From Deltaproteobacteria bacterium (GTDB taxonomy: Bacteria; Desulfobacterota; DSM-4660; Desulfatiglandales; Desulfatiglandaceae), in assembly GCA_019309145.1 (NCBI GenBank), contig JAFDGR010000013.1, positions 1-33,126 of the forward strand: a stretch of 33,126 bases of DNA, read 5' to 3'. Positions 1 to 7,661 of the stretch are shown here, in pieces (within the stretch, counting starts at the first letter, position 1; the number at the start of each line of letters is the position of its first letter). The notes beneath the pieces were generated by a model. That model saw nothing but the letters and a program-made list of their open reading frames with translations. It searched no databases and was not told the origin of the DNA. A program made the position numbers and the translations under genes.

Positions 1-29
1 GCTCAGAACGGGGCCTCATAGGCGAACGC

Positions 30-3000
30 ATGAATCCCCCTGAACGCTTCAGCACTGATATTTTGTCGAGCAGGGATTCCTTCCGGATGATCAGGCCCGA
101 AGAATATGATGCATTCGGAATTGATCCTGCTGACATCCCGTTGGGCACTTTTCCCGCGCTGAAGCACCCTTCACAGCTTCCCAGCACCTATGGGGGGAAT
201 GCCTATGGCTTTGGAATCTTTGAAAGTTCTGACCGGCTGAGTCTGAAAGACATTGAATTCATACAATCCTTATCCTTTGATAACCCTGATGAAATCAGGA
301 CACACTACAAGAGCCTGAATGAGCTCTACCGGAAAACCGGCATCCTGATCCGTTTCTCGTCCAAAGGCAAGCCTTATTACCTCATCCCGGTTCATCTGGT
401 GTCCAGTTCCCTGTCCCATATCCAATCGAAGCTGAATGAGATTGAAAAAGTTATTACCTTTCACAAGAAAAAGTACCTGAAAGAACATTATGACATCGGC
501 CTGCTGGCGCAACAGGACGACTTCATTGTGCGTGAGCTTTCTCTCCGGTTTAAAGAACACCGCTTTTTCATTTTTGACTCCCTCAAAAGTATGACCGCTC
601 TAGCGCAGCCACTGGATCTTGTCATACTGACCAAGGACTTCTATGCCTTTCTTCTCTCCGAAATCGGGACCTCTTTTCCGGGAAAAAAGCTGACCAGGAC
701 CCGGCTGCAGCAATATGCTACCCATATGCTCTGGAAAATCTATAACCTCCTGGCCCCGGAAGGCGAACTGCTTGTCCTCGCCACCAGATATAGCCCGAAA
801 ACGAACCGAACTTCGAAGATCATCTTCAAAAATGCCTTGGAAAGAAAAAACTTCGCGCTCTTTACTCACCTCTTCAAGACCAAAAAAAGGTATCGGTCCA
901 TAGGCCCCTCTCTGCAGGCAAACCTCTTTGACTTCCAGAAATATCTGAGTGGGGCCTCGGTACAGCCGGAAGTCATCAGCAAGCTTCTGGGTGGAAAAGA
1001 CTTCCAAACCATGACCCTTGATGAAATTCAGCGTCTCCCTTACCTGGATAGGAGCCTTGAGGAATCCCCGCTCCTTCGTGATCAGGAAAAAACCTGGTCT
1101 CACCTTCTTTCCCGATTCTTCGACAAGGTCTTTCTGAAACCCCTGACCCCCCAGCCGGTTATAGAAGAATGGCAGAAACGTTTTACCTGCGTTGATTATA
1201 CTCCCCATTACATGCTTCTCTACCTTGGGCAAAAAAAAGTCTATCCTGCCTCTGTGGATGAAATACGAGAGGACGTGCTCAATTCAAGTCTTGCCGGTTG
1301 TCAACTCCCTTTTCTGGCAGAATACCGGGACACGTTTGACTATCTCATCAGCACCCTCCAGATAGTAAAGGAGCTCAAGACCGGTTACCGCGAGACGTTC
1401 CCCCAGATTCTCCACGACCGGCTCATCCAACCCCTTGAAAACAAAAGAAGACGCTTCATCGCTCTCAACCACGTTATGAAACTGGTGAACAAGATTTCTC
1501 GTCTCCAGAAAGTAGAAGGCTATCTGAATCCCGATCAAAAAGAGGGTCCCCGCACCAAAATACTTGAGAACCTTGCCGTGTTTCCCTTTTTTGGTTTTTC
1601 TGAGCAGGAGATCAGGGAAATCATCCTCATCGTTATCGGCCACAGCACTATGGGCCGAATCATCTCCGGCAAATTGAATGAACGAAGCCTGAAATCCCTT
1701 TCAGACCTCGCCCGTCGGTACGACCGGCAACAGGCATTGAATCTTCTCCGCTATTGCCGGCTGATGACGCTCGCTGAAACCGTCGCGGCAAAAGGGGGAC
1801 CCATCACCACGAAAAGATTGATCGAACTCTTTGATATTTATGAAACCACCTTCAAAGTGGTCACAAACAAGGATCTCGACTGGGACGTCCTGATGGATGA
1901 AAAAACAAGTTCTACCAGGGGTATTCGCGACCTGTTGATTCAAAGAATCCTCATGATGACAAACCACTTTGAATTCCTCCACACCTGGCCGGAACTTTCT
2001 GAAAAAGGAACAATGGAAAAGGAGGCGCTTGCGGACTACGACAGGGAGAAGCTGGACAGGATAGAAGACGTCATCACCGTGGTCGGCACCCTCGAATATT
2101 TCGTAAACTCCTTTCTTAACTCGGATCCGCTCCAGTTCCCTGCGTTCTCCAGAAAATTCCTTGATATGGAATTTCACGGGACCTCCCATCTCTTCGAAAA
2201 GATGGATTCCCGGATCGTTTTTATTCTCCTGTGGATTACCGTGAACGTGGTTCCCGGTGAGGTGATCAACTTCAATCCACTCCTGGCGGATGTGGACTCT
2301 GCCCTCCTGGAAGAACGGGTAAAGGATCTGGAAAACGAAGCCAGGAGGATCAACATCCGCTACCTGGACCTCCCCACCCTGGAACAGCTGAGCAGTCAAC
2401 TCTATCACCATGGTTCAACATTCATCGTGGGAACCGGATTCCAGTTGCGGATTAATACGGAAACGGGCGCCCTTGATGTGGGATATGTGGACCTGGAAAG
2501 AGATATCAGCGCTCTGGAATCGTTGCTCGGGGACCTTCAGGAAAAAACAACGTCAGAAATATCCACTGCGGTGTTGACGAGACTGGAGGTTCTCTTTTTC
2601 CACCTGGAAAGTTTCTCCCAGAGCCACCGAAGGCTCCTGGACCAGCTCGGCGTTGAGTCGAAGCTTCCCGCAAAGCAGAAGAAATGGTACCAAGCGGTGG
2701 AAAAGATCCGGGAAAAATTGTTGAGCAAATTCCGCAAAGCCCTCTTTGATCCGACAACGTTCTTCACAGACATCAGTCGCTTTTACACCCACGCCCCTGC
2801 GCTCACGGGCTTCCTTCTTCCCGAGCTTACCGCCCTGCGTGATCTGAACGTATCCGGTCGTCTCTATCTCAAGTCTTCCATTATCGACTACATCCTTGCT
2901 ACCGCAAGAAAGATGCAGGCCCTCGTGCTTCGAGACAGAAAAGAATTCCAGGATTTCGGTTTCCTGCACAGGCTGGCCCAGCGTGAATTTGGCCCCATGG

Positions 3001-4733
3001 CCACAGGAATTATCGGAGTCAGTCAATCACAGCTCAACCAGCTTGAACAAATCGTTGAGGGGCTCCGCCGGATCCCCCCCCTGTTTGACGCCCTGATCAG
3101 ATCTTTTCTCTTCCAGGACATTGGTCGTATCCCGTCCCTCAGGCAGAAATACCAGGGCAAGTATGATCCCGCCGACTTCTCTGAAGCAGGGGCATTTTTC
3201 CTCGAAAAGGAAAATATTGCGGAGCAATATGACCTGGACAAGGACACGGAACGTTTTCTTCTCTTTCTCGTCAAATACCACAGCCTTCTCCACCACATTG
3301 TCCGGGGAGAGATAGCCCTGGACGCCCTCGAAAAAATCATTTCTCCAAACAATAAGGACCTTTTCGACGCGTTCTTCGTCTTTTCATTTGCCATGCTCTC
3401 CGCTCTCCGAGAAGACCTGATGCTTGAAGACCTTGCCGGCCGTCTTTTCGAAATCAGGGATATGTGCCGAAAAATATTGGACGGAGAAACGACCTTTCAA
3501 CAAGAGATGGATGCTATTTATGCGCGCAAAGGTGATCTCTATCATGGTCTTGAAGATTACCAGATGAAGGGACTTCCCTCCCATGTTCCACCGTCAAACT
3601 ACATCGCATCCCATGGATGGAAGCAGCGGAGTGCGGCCCAGTGCATCGCCTCAGGGAAAATGATCCTTGCCCTGGAACGTCTTCTTCGGCTCCGGGGGAT
3701 CCACTACATCGGTTTTTACGACCTTTTTCAGTGCATCCTCAAGGTACCCCTCAAGTTTATCTATACCAAGCGCCATTTCTCCGGCGTCGGCTACGCCACC
3801 TATGAAAAGGAGCTTTTCGAGGCACTGCGTCTTTACAATAGTCTCCAGAATCTCGGCGAACCGGTACGCCATTTCATCCTGGATCTCCTCATCAAGGACC
3901 GGGTGCGTATTTATGGCTATGAGAAAATCAGCGGATACCTGAATTATGAAAACCAGGTAAAACTCCTCCTCATCGGCCTCCTGGCCACGAGAAAAAAGAA
4001 CCTGCGCGATGTTCCAATTACCCTGAATTTTCTTCCCATGGATGAGGATATCCACAACCGTTACGAGGCGGTGAACGATTTCCTCAACCGGCTCCCCATT
4101 GAGAAAATATGGGGAACGCATTATCAGGTTAAGCAGTTCTTCAAGGCCAAGACCGGCATCCTGATAAACCGTGAAGAGAACCAGAGAGTCCTCTCCGTGT
4201 GTTTCAGGGATCCTATTCACTTTGACCAAAAAGTGGCCCATATCAACAGCATCAATGACGTGGAACAACTCAAGAACTATTTTCATTACAGCTTGCGCTC
4301 TCTGCGAAAATACCCCTTTCATACCGAAGATTATGAGCTACGCCTTGAACAGGTCTATGAGGAAAGGCTGAAACAGATTGCCGAACTCATTCTGACCCAA
4401 ATAAAAAAGCAGATGGCGCTTCTTGATACCTTTGACGAACTCCATCACCTGGTAAAAGATCTTGAATCACGAAGCCTCGAATTGGGCTTCACGGAAGAGC
4501 AGCGGCACCGGCTGAAAGACATGTACGAACTCAGAAAGGATATTCTCAAGCGTGACAAGCTCAGGGAACTTGAAAAGACCATCAGCGTCATTCAGCAAAA
4601 ACAGGAATTGACTGACTTCTGGAACAGTACCAAGTGGTATCTCCTGCACAATCGTGTCTTCCTGGGAAAAGATTTCGAGTTCATTGTGGCAAGAAAGTTT
4701 GATGAGGCCTTCGAGCGTCTTTCCCATTCCTGA
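30..4733 (+). CDS. Very large conserved-type cytosolic protein of unknown function with degenerate GlnD-like HD region
   Basis: Encodes 1567 residues with no signal peptide and no clear membrane segment, so probably cytosolic. I do not recognise a named family. Around residues 190-255 a stretch ending in LLAPEGELLVLA resembles the late strands of a class I SAM-methyltransferase fold, but I see no glycine-rich SAM loop. Around residues 920-1110 the order of motifs (LLPEL, then LFQDIG near 1027, then SEAGAFF, then LVKYHSLLHH near 1082) resembles the HD domain of GlnD-type proteins. The HD pair is QD here and other metal-binding histidines are lacking, so it looks non-catalytic. The C-terminal 150 residues are charged and helical, probably coiled coil. 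The frame stays open upstream of the ATG to the window edge and the ribosome site is weak, so the true start may lie outside. It ends in its own terminator (4793-4834). Confidence 0.85.
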   Translation: MNPPERFSTDILSSRDSFRMIRPEEYDAFGIDPADIPLGTFPALKHPSQLPSTYGGNAYGFGIFESSDRLSLKDIEFIQSLSFDNPDEIRTHYKSLNELYRKTGILIRFSSKGKPYYLIPVHLVSSSLSHIQSKLNEIEKVITFHKKKYLKEHYDIGLLAQQDDFIVRELSLRFKEHRFFIFDSLKSMTALAQPLDLVILTKDFYAFLLSEIGTSFPGKKLTRTRLQQYATHMLWKIYNLLAPEGELLVLATRYSPKTNRTSKIIFKNALERKNFALFTHLFKTKKRYRSIGPSLQANLFDFQKYLSGASVQPEVISKLLGGKDFQTMTLDEIQRLPYLDRSLEESPLLRDQEKTWSHLLSRFFDKVFLKPLTPQPVIEEWQKRFTCVDYTPHYMLLYLGQKKVYPASVDEIREDVLNSSLAGCQLPFLAEYRDTFDYLISTLQIVKELKTGYRETFPQILHDRLIQPLENKRRRFIALNHVMKLVNKISRLQKVEGYLNPDQKEGPRTKILENLAVFPFFGFSEQEIREIILIVIGHSTMGRIISGKLNERSLKSLSDLARRYDRQQALNLLRYCRLMTLAETVAAKGGPITTKRLIELFDIYETTFKVVTNKDLDWDVLMDEKTSSTRGIRDLLIQRILMMTNHFEFLHTWPELSEKGTMEKEALADYDREKLDRIEDVITVVGTLEYFVNSFLNSDPLQFPAFSRKFLDMEFHGTSHLFEKMDSRIVFILLWITVNVVPGEVINFNPLLADVDSALLEERVKDLENEARRINIRYLDLPTLEQLSSQLYHHGSTFIVGTGFQLRINTETGALDVGYVDLERDISALESLLGDLQEKTTSEISTAVLTRLEVLFFHLESFSQSHRRLLDQLGVESKLPAKQKKWYQAVEKIREKLLSKFRKALFDPTTFFTDISRFYTHAPALTGFLLPELTALRDLNVSGRLYLKSSIIDYILATARKMQALVLRDRKEFQDFGFLHRLAQREFGPMATGIIGVSQSQLNQLEQIVEGLRRIPPLFDALIRSFLFQDIGRIPSLRQKYQGKYDPADFSEAGAFFLEKENIAEQYDLDKDTERFLLFLVKYHSLLHHIVRGEIALDALEKIISPNNKDLFDAFFVFSFAMLSALREDLMLEDLAGRLFEIRDMCRKILDGETTFQQEMDAIYARKGDLYHGLEDYQMKGLPSHVPPSNYIASHGWKQRSAAQCIASGKMILALERLLRLRGIHYIGFYDLFQCILKVPLKFIYTKRHFSGVGYATYEKELFEALRLYNSLQNLGEPVRHFILDLLIKDRVRIYGYEKISGYLNYENQVKLLLIGLLATRKKNLRDVPITLNFLPMDEDIHNRYEAVNDFLNRLPIEKIWGTHYQVKQFFKAKTGILINREENQRVLSVCFRDPIHFDQKVAHINSINDVEQLKNYFHYSLRSLRKYPFHTEDYELRLEQVYEERLKQIAELILTQIKKQMALLDTFDELHHLVKDLESRSLELGFTEEQRHRLKDMYELRKDILKRDKLRELEKTISVIQQKQELTDFWNSTKWYLLHNRVFLGKDFEFIVARKFDEAFERLSHS

Positions 4734-4792
4734 CAGTGCCCTTCATTCCCCGATTCCGAACCTCTCCCCACTTTGCCGGGGCTTCTCTCATT

Positions 4793-4834
4793 AGCCCTGC
4801 TCACACGAAACACCTTCGTCTCGCGGGCTTTTTT
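4793..4834 (+). terminator. Rho-independent terminator after the giant ORF
   Basis: The stem pairs AGCCC..GC with GC.GGGCT and has a second inner pairing ACGAA/TTCGT. It is followed by a run of six T at 4829-4834. It lies 60 bases after the stop of the upstream gene and just ahead of the hydrogenase promoter, separating the two transcripts. Confidence 0.6.
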
Positions 4835-4856
4835 CATTGAAAGCACGGGAAAAATG

Positions 4857-4885
4857 TTGACAAAAACCAAAAATGTTCATAAGTA
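4857..4885 (+). promoter_or_regulatory. Putative sigma70-type promoter of the hydrogenase operon
   Basis: A perfect TTGACA at 4857-4862 is followed after 17 bases by TAAGTA at 4880-4885, a weak -10. It lies about 65 bases upstream of the small-subunit start. The -10 falls at the centre of the palindrome at 4862-4903, which suggests the promoter is controlled by whatever binds there. The -35 is convincing and the -10 is not. Confidence 0.45.
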
Positions 4886-4903
4886 TGAACAGTTTTGGTT
4901 TTT
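4862..4903. promoter_or_regulatory. 42-nt near-perfect palindrome over the hydrogenase promoter (candidate operator)
   Basis: Two 20-base arms (4862-4881 and 4884-4903) are reverse complements with one mismatch, separated by AG. The core is TGTTCATA-AG-TATGAACA and the outer arms are A-rich on the left and T-rich on the right. It spans the region from the -35 to past the -10, the usual place for a dimeric repressor site. Its T-rich right arm would also allow a weak terminator or attenuator hairpin in the leader RNA. The symmetry is directly seen; the operator role is inference. Confidence 0.6.
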
Positions 4904-4950
4904 GCAGGTGGGAGCGAAGTGGAACTTCAAACAGCGAAAGGAGGTGCCGG

Positions 4951-5895
4951 ATGAAGGAAGCGAAGGATTTCTATGCACGGTTATCGGAAAAGGGGGTCTC
5001 ACGAAGGGATTTCATGAAGTATTGCGGCATGCTCACCGCCACCATGGGATTATCCGCGTCATTTATTCCCAAGGTTGCGGAGGTATATGCCGCGCCCAGG
5101 CAACGACCACCGGTTATTTGGCTCCAATTTGCCGAATGCACGGGTTGCTCTGAGGCGCTCCTTCGCGCCATGTATCCCTGGATCGATGAGTTATTGCTGG
5201 AGATCATCTCCGTCGAATACCATGAAACCATCATGGCGGGAGCAGGTCACCAGGCCGAGGACACCTTGAAGGCCGCGGTGAAAAAGTACCAGGGGAAGTT
5301 TATCTGCGTGGTGGAAGGTGCCATAGCCACGAAATACAACGGTGCTTATGGCAAGATCGCCGGCCACACGTTTCTTGAGTTGGCAAACGAAGTCTGCAGG
5401 AAGGCAGGGGCTGTCATCTGTATGGGCACATGCTCTTCCTATGGAGGAATCCAGGCCGCCGCGCCTAATCCCGGAGGGTACAAAGGCGTGGGAGACGCTC
5501 TCGGCATCAAGACTGTCAACATCCCCGGATGTCCCCCCAACCCCGTCAATTTTGTGGGAACGGTGGTGAACTACCTGCTTTTAGGCAAGCTCCCTGCCCT
5601 GGATGATCTAGGAAGGCCGCTCTTTGCCTACGGAAAAACGATTCATGACCAGTGCCCGAGAAGGTCCCATTACGAAAACGACGAATTCGTCACCGAATTC
5701 GGATCAAAAGAGGCTGAAATGGGATACTGCCTCTACCAGATGGGATGTAAAGGACCTGATACGTACAACAACTGTCCTATTGCCAAATTCAATGACGGTA
5801 CCAGCTTTCCCATTGAGGCCGGTCATCCCTGCATCGGCTGCAGTGAGCCTGATTTCTGGGACAAGATGACGCCGTTCTTCCAGGCAGCAGAATAA
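4951..5895 (+). CDS. hynB: Periplasmic [NiFe]-type hydrogenase small subunit, Tat-exported
   Basis: Electron-transfer subunit of an uptake-type hydrogenase, 314 residues. The start is ATG 4951, with AGGAGG about seven bases upstream; an earlier in-frame start at 4873 lacks such a site. The N-terminus has a twin-arginine signal (SRRDFMKYCG) and a hydrophobic stretch ending in an AAP-type cleavage region, so the dimer is folded in the cytoplasm and exported. Cluster ligands are visible in order: ECTGC for the proximal cluster, CMGTCSS, PGCPPNP, HDQCPRR and GYCLYQMGC for the distal cluster, and NNCP with GHPCIGC for the medial cluster. A proline in the medial motif suggests [3Fe-4S] as in standard enzymes. 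The large subunit follows after 58 bases. Unlike that subunit, this one has no in-frame TGA. Confidence 0.96.
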   Translation: MKEAKDFYARLSEKGVSRRDFMKYCGMLTATMGLSASFIPKVAEVYAAPRQRPPVIWLQFAECTGCSEALLRAMYPWIDELLLEIISVEYHETIMAGAGHQAEDTLKAAVKKYQGKFICVVEGAIATKYNGAYGKIAGHTFLELANEVCRKAGAVICMGTCSSYGGIQAAAPNPGGYKGVGDALGIKTVNIPGCPPNPVNFVGTVVNYLLLGKLPALDDLGRPLFAYGKTIHDQCPRRSHYENDEFVTEFGSKEAEMGYCLYQMGCKGPDTYNNCPIAKFNDGTSFPIEAGHPCIGCSEPDFWDKMTPFFQAAE

Positions 5896-5953
5896 GTTGG
5901 CCGTACATTGGACCTGAACCGTTACGTACGCTTACAGAAAGAGAGGAGACAAT

Positions 5954-7594
5954 ATGAGCAAGAAAATCACCATAGATCCCATTACCAGGATTGAAGGTCA
6001 CCTTCGCATCGAAGTGGAGGTAGCAGGAGGAAAAGTCGTCAATGCCTGGAGTTCCGGGCAGATGTTTCGTGGTATTGAGGTTATTCTGAGGGGGAGGGAC
6101 CCACAAGACGCCCCACTCTTCACCCAACGCACCTGAGGCGTCTGAACGATGACGCATTACCTGTCCTCGGTGAGGGCAGTCGAAAACGCAGTAGGTGTCC
6201 AGATCCCTGAAAACGCAAGGATCGTTCGGAATCTTCTCCATGGTGCCCAATTCCAGCACGACCATATCATCCATTTTTACCATCTCCACGCCCTGGACTG
6301 GGTGGATGTGGTCAATGCCTTGAAGGCAGATCCCAAGAAAACAGCGGCGCTGGCAGACAACGTGAGCAATGATCCGAAAGGGGGGGCTGTTTATTTCAAG
6401 GAAGTCCAGCAACGGATCAAAACCTTTGTGCAAAGCGGCCAGCTCGGCCCTTTCACAAACGCCTACTGGGGACACAGCGCTTACAAACTGCCCCCGGAGG
6501 CCAACCTGATGGCGACGGCCCATTACATTGAAGCTCTCCGCCTGCAGGCAAAAGCGGCAAGGATGCACGCCATCTTCGGGGCGAAAAACCCGCACCTGCA
6601 AAGTTTTGTGGTTGGTGGGATAACGAGTGTGAAAGACCTGACCCCCGATCGCATTGCCGAATTCCTGTACCTGTGGAAGGAAACACAGGAGTTCGTCAAG
6701 AACGTGTATCTCCCTGATATCCTTGCAGTAGGCTCTTTTTACAAGGAGTGGGGCAGCCTTGGCGGAACCACAAACTTCCTCGCCTGGGGCGATCTCCCCC
6801 AATCGGCCAAAGAACCCGAGAGCCTTTTCATGCCCAGGGGCGTGATCTTCAACCGCGATCTCAAGGGCGTCCAGATGGCGGATCAGGACAAAGTGACCGA
6901 GCACGTGGCACATTCCTGGTACAAGGGATCCACCGAACACCATCCCTACAAGGGTGAGACAGATCCCCAGCACGGTGATTATGACCCTGAAGACAGATAC
7001 AGCTGGATCAAGGCCCCGCGGTATGAAAAGGAACCCTGCGAAGTGGGACCACTGGCGCGGGTGCTCGTGGCCTATGCCCGCGGGAAAAAAGAGGTGAAGG
7101 ATATTGTTGATACTGCCTTGAACAAACTAAGCATCCCGGTAACAGCACTGTTCTCGACCCTCGGAAGGACTGCCGCCAGATGCCTCGAAACGGTGGTGAT
7201 CGGGGATGCCATGGAAGGATGGGTCATGGAGCTTGTGGGAAACCTGAAAAAAGGAAACGCCAAGACCTATCAAAAATGGACCATGCCCAACAGCGCAATG
7301 GGGTGCGGGCTCAATGACGTGGCCAGGGGATCACTTGGCCACTGGATTGAGATTGAAAACAAGAAGATCAAGAACTACCAGCAGATCGTCCCGTCTACCT
7401 GGAACCTCGGTCCCCGGTGTAAAAATGGAAAGCTGGGACCGGTGGAAGAATCCTTGATTGGGACACCGGTAGCTGATCCAAAACGCCCCCTGGAAATCCT
7501 GAGAACGGTACATTCCTTCGATCCGTGCATTGCATGCGCGGTTCATGTGATTGATCCCAATTCAAACGAGATTTACAAAGTAAAAGTCCTGTAA
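5954..7594 (+). CDS. hynA: [NiFe(Se)]-type hydrogenase large subunit with two in-frame UGA (putative selenocysteine) codons in the L1 motif
   Basis: Catalytic subunit, 546 residues if both UGAs are read through. It starts at ATG 5954 behind GAGGAGA. Residues 1-60 carry ITRIEGH and RDPQDAP; the reading frame then gives R-T-U61-G-V-U64-T, and continues with HYLSSVRAVENAVG without a shift. In the family this position is R-x-C-G-x-C-T, where the first Cys is a terminal Ni ligand and the second bridges Ni and Fe. Both are TGA here. The C-terminal motif DPCIACAVH keeps both cysteines. After its His comes a 15-residue tail for removal by the maturation protease encoded at 10943. Classical [NiFeSe] enzymes place a single Sec in the C-terminal motif, so this arrangement is unusual. 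A conventional annotation would show a 60-residue and a 481-residue fragment. Frame continuity is seen; Sec insertion is inferred. Confidence 0.93.
6134..6145 (+). other. Pair of recoded UGA codons (Sec61 and Sec64 of the hydrogenase large subunit)
   Basis: TGA at 6134-6136 and TGA at 6143-6145 flank GGC-GTC (Gly-Val). Each differs from a Cys codon only in its third base, and each replaces one of the two invariant L1 cysteines. Two random errors or decay mutations falling on exactly these two codons, with all else intact, is very unlikely. A 5-bp hairpin (GCGTC 6138-6142 with GACGC 6151-6155) holds the second UGA in its loop. Confidence 0.9.
6161..6179 (+). promoter_or_regulatory. Candidate bacterial SECIS hairpin inside the hydrogenase large-subunit gene
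   Basis: CTGTCCTC (6161-6168) pairs with GAGGGCAG (6172-6179) over eight base pairs, including one G-U, and the loop is GGU (6169-6171). Bacterial SECIS elements lie in the coding region just after the UGA, with a G at the start of a small apical loop about 16-37 bases downstream, which SelB recognises. The loop here is 23 bases after the second UGA and 32 after the first, so both fall in range of one element. The hairpin is seen; SelB binding is inferred. Confidence 0.65.
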
Positions 7595-7605
7595 AGCCAA
7601 CCACT

Positions 7606-7653
7606 GGAACCCTTTTGACTCCCGTCGGAGTCCAAAAGGGTTCCTTTTTTTTT
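7606..7653 (+). terminator. Strong rho-independent terminator after the hydrogenase structural genes
   Basis: A 17-bp perfect stem (GGAACCCTTTTGACTCC paired with its complement, ending at 7644) has a four-base loop CGTC and is followed by nine T. It separates the two structural subunits from the RND-type gene that starts a few bases later, so the downstream genes need read-through or a promoter I could not identify. Confidence 0.92.
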
Positions 7654-7661
7654 CAACAAGC

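Noticed and set aside
4873-4950. Longer N-terminus for the hydrogenase small subunit
   Set aside because: It would bury the good ribosome site and displace the Tat signal from the N-terminus; it also overlaps the palindrome.
5954-6136. Free-standing 60-residue protein, with a separate 481-residue gene at 6149
   Set aside because: They are the two halves of one hydrogenase large subunit in the same frame, divided only by TGA codons at conserved Cys positions.
5789-6973. 394-codon ORF on the minus strand
   Set aside because: Antisense shadow of the hydrogenase genes, with no family motifs or ribosome site.
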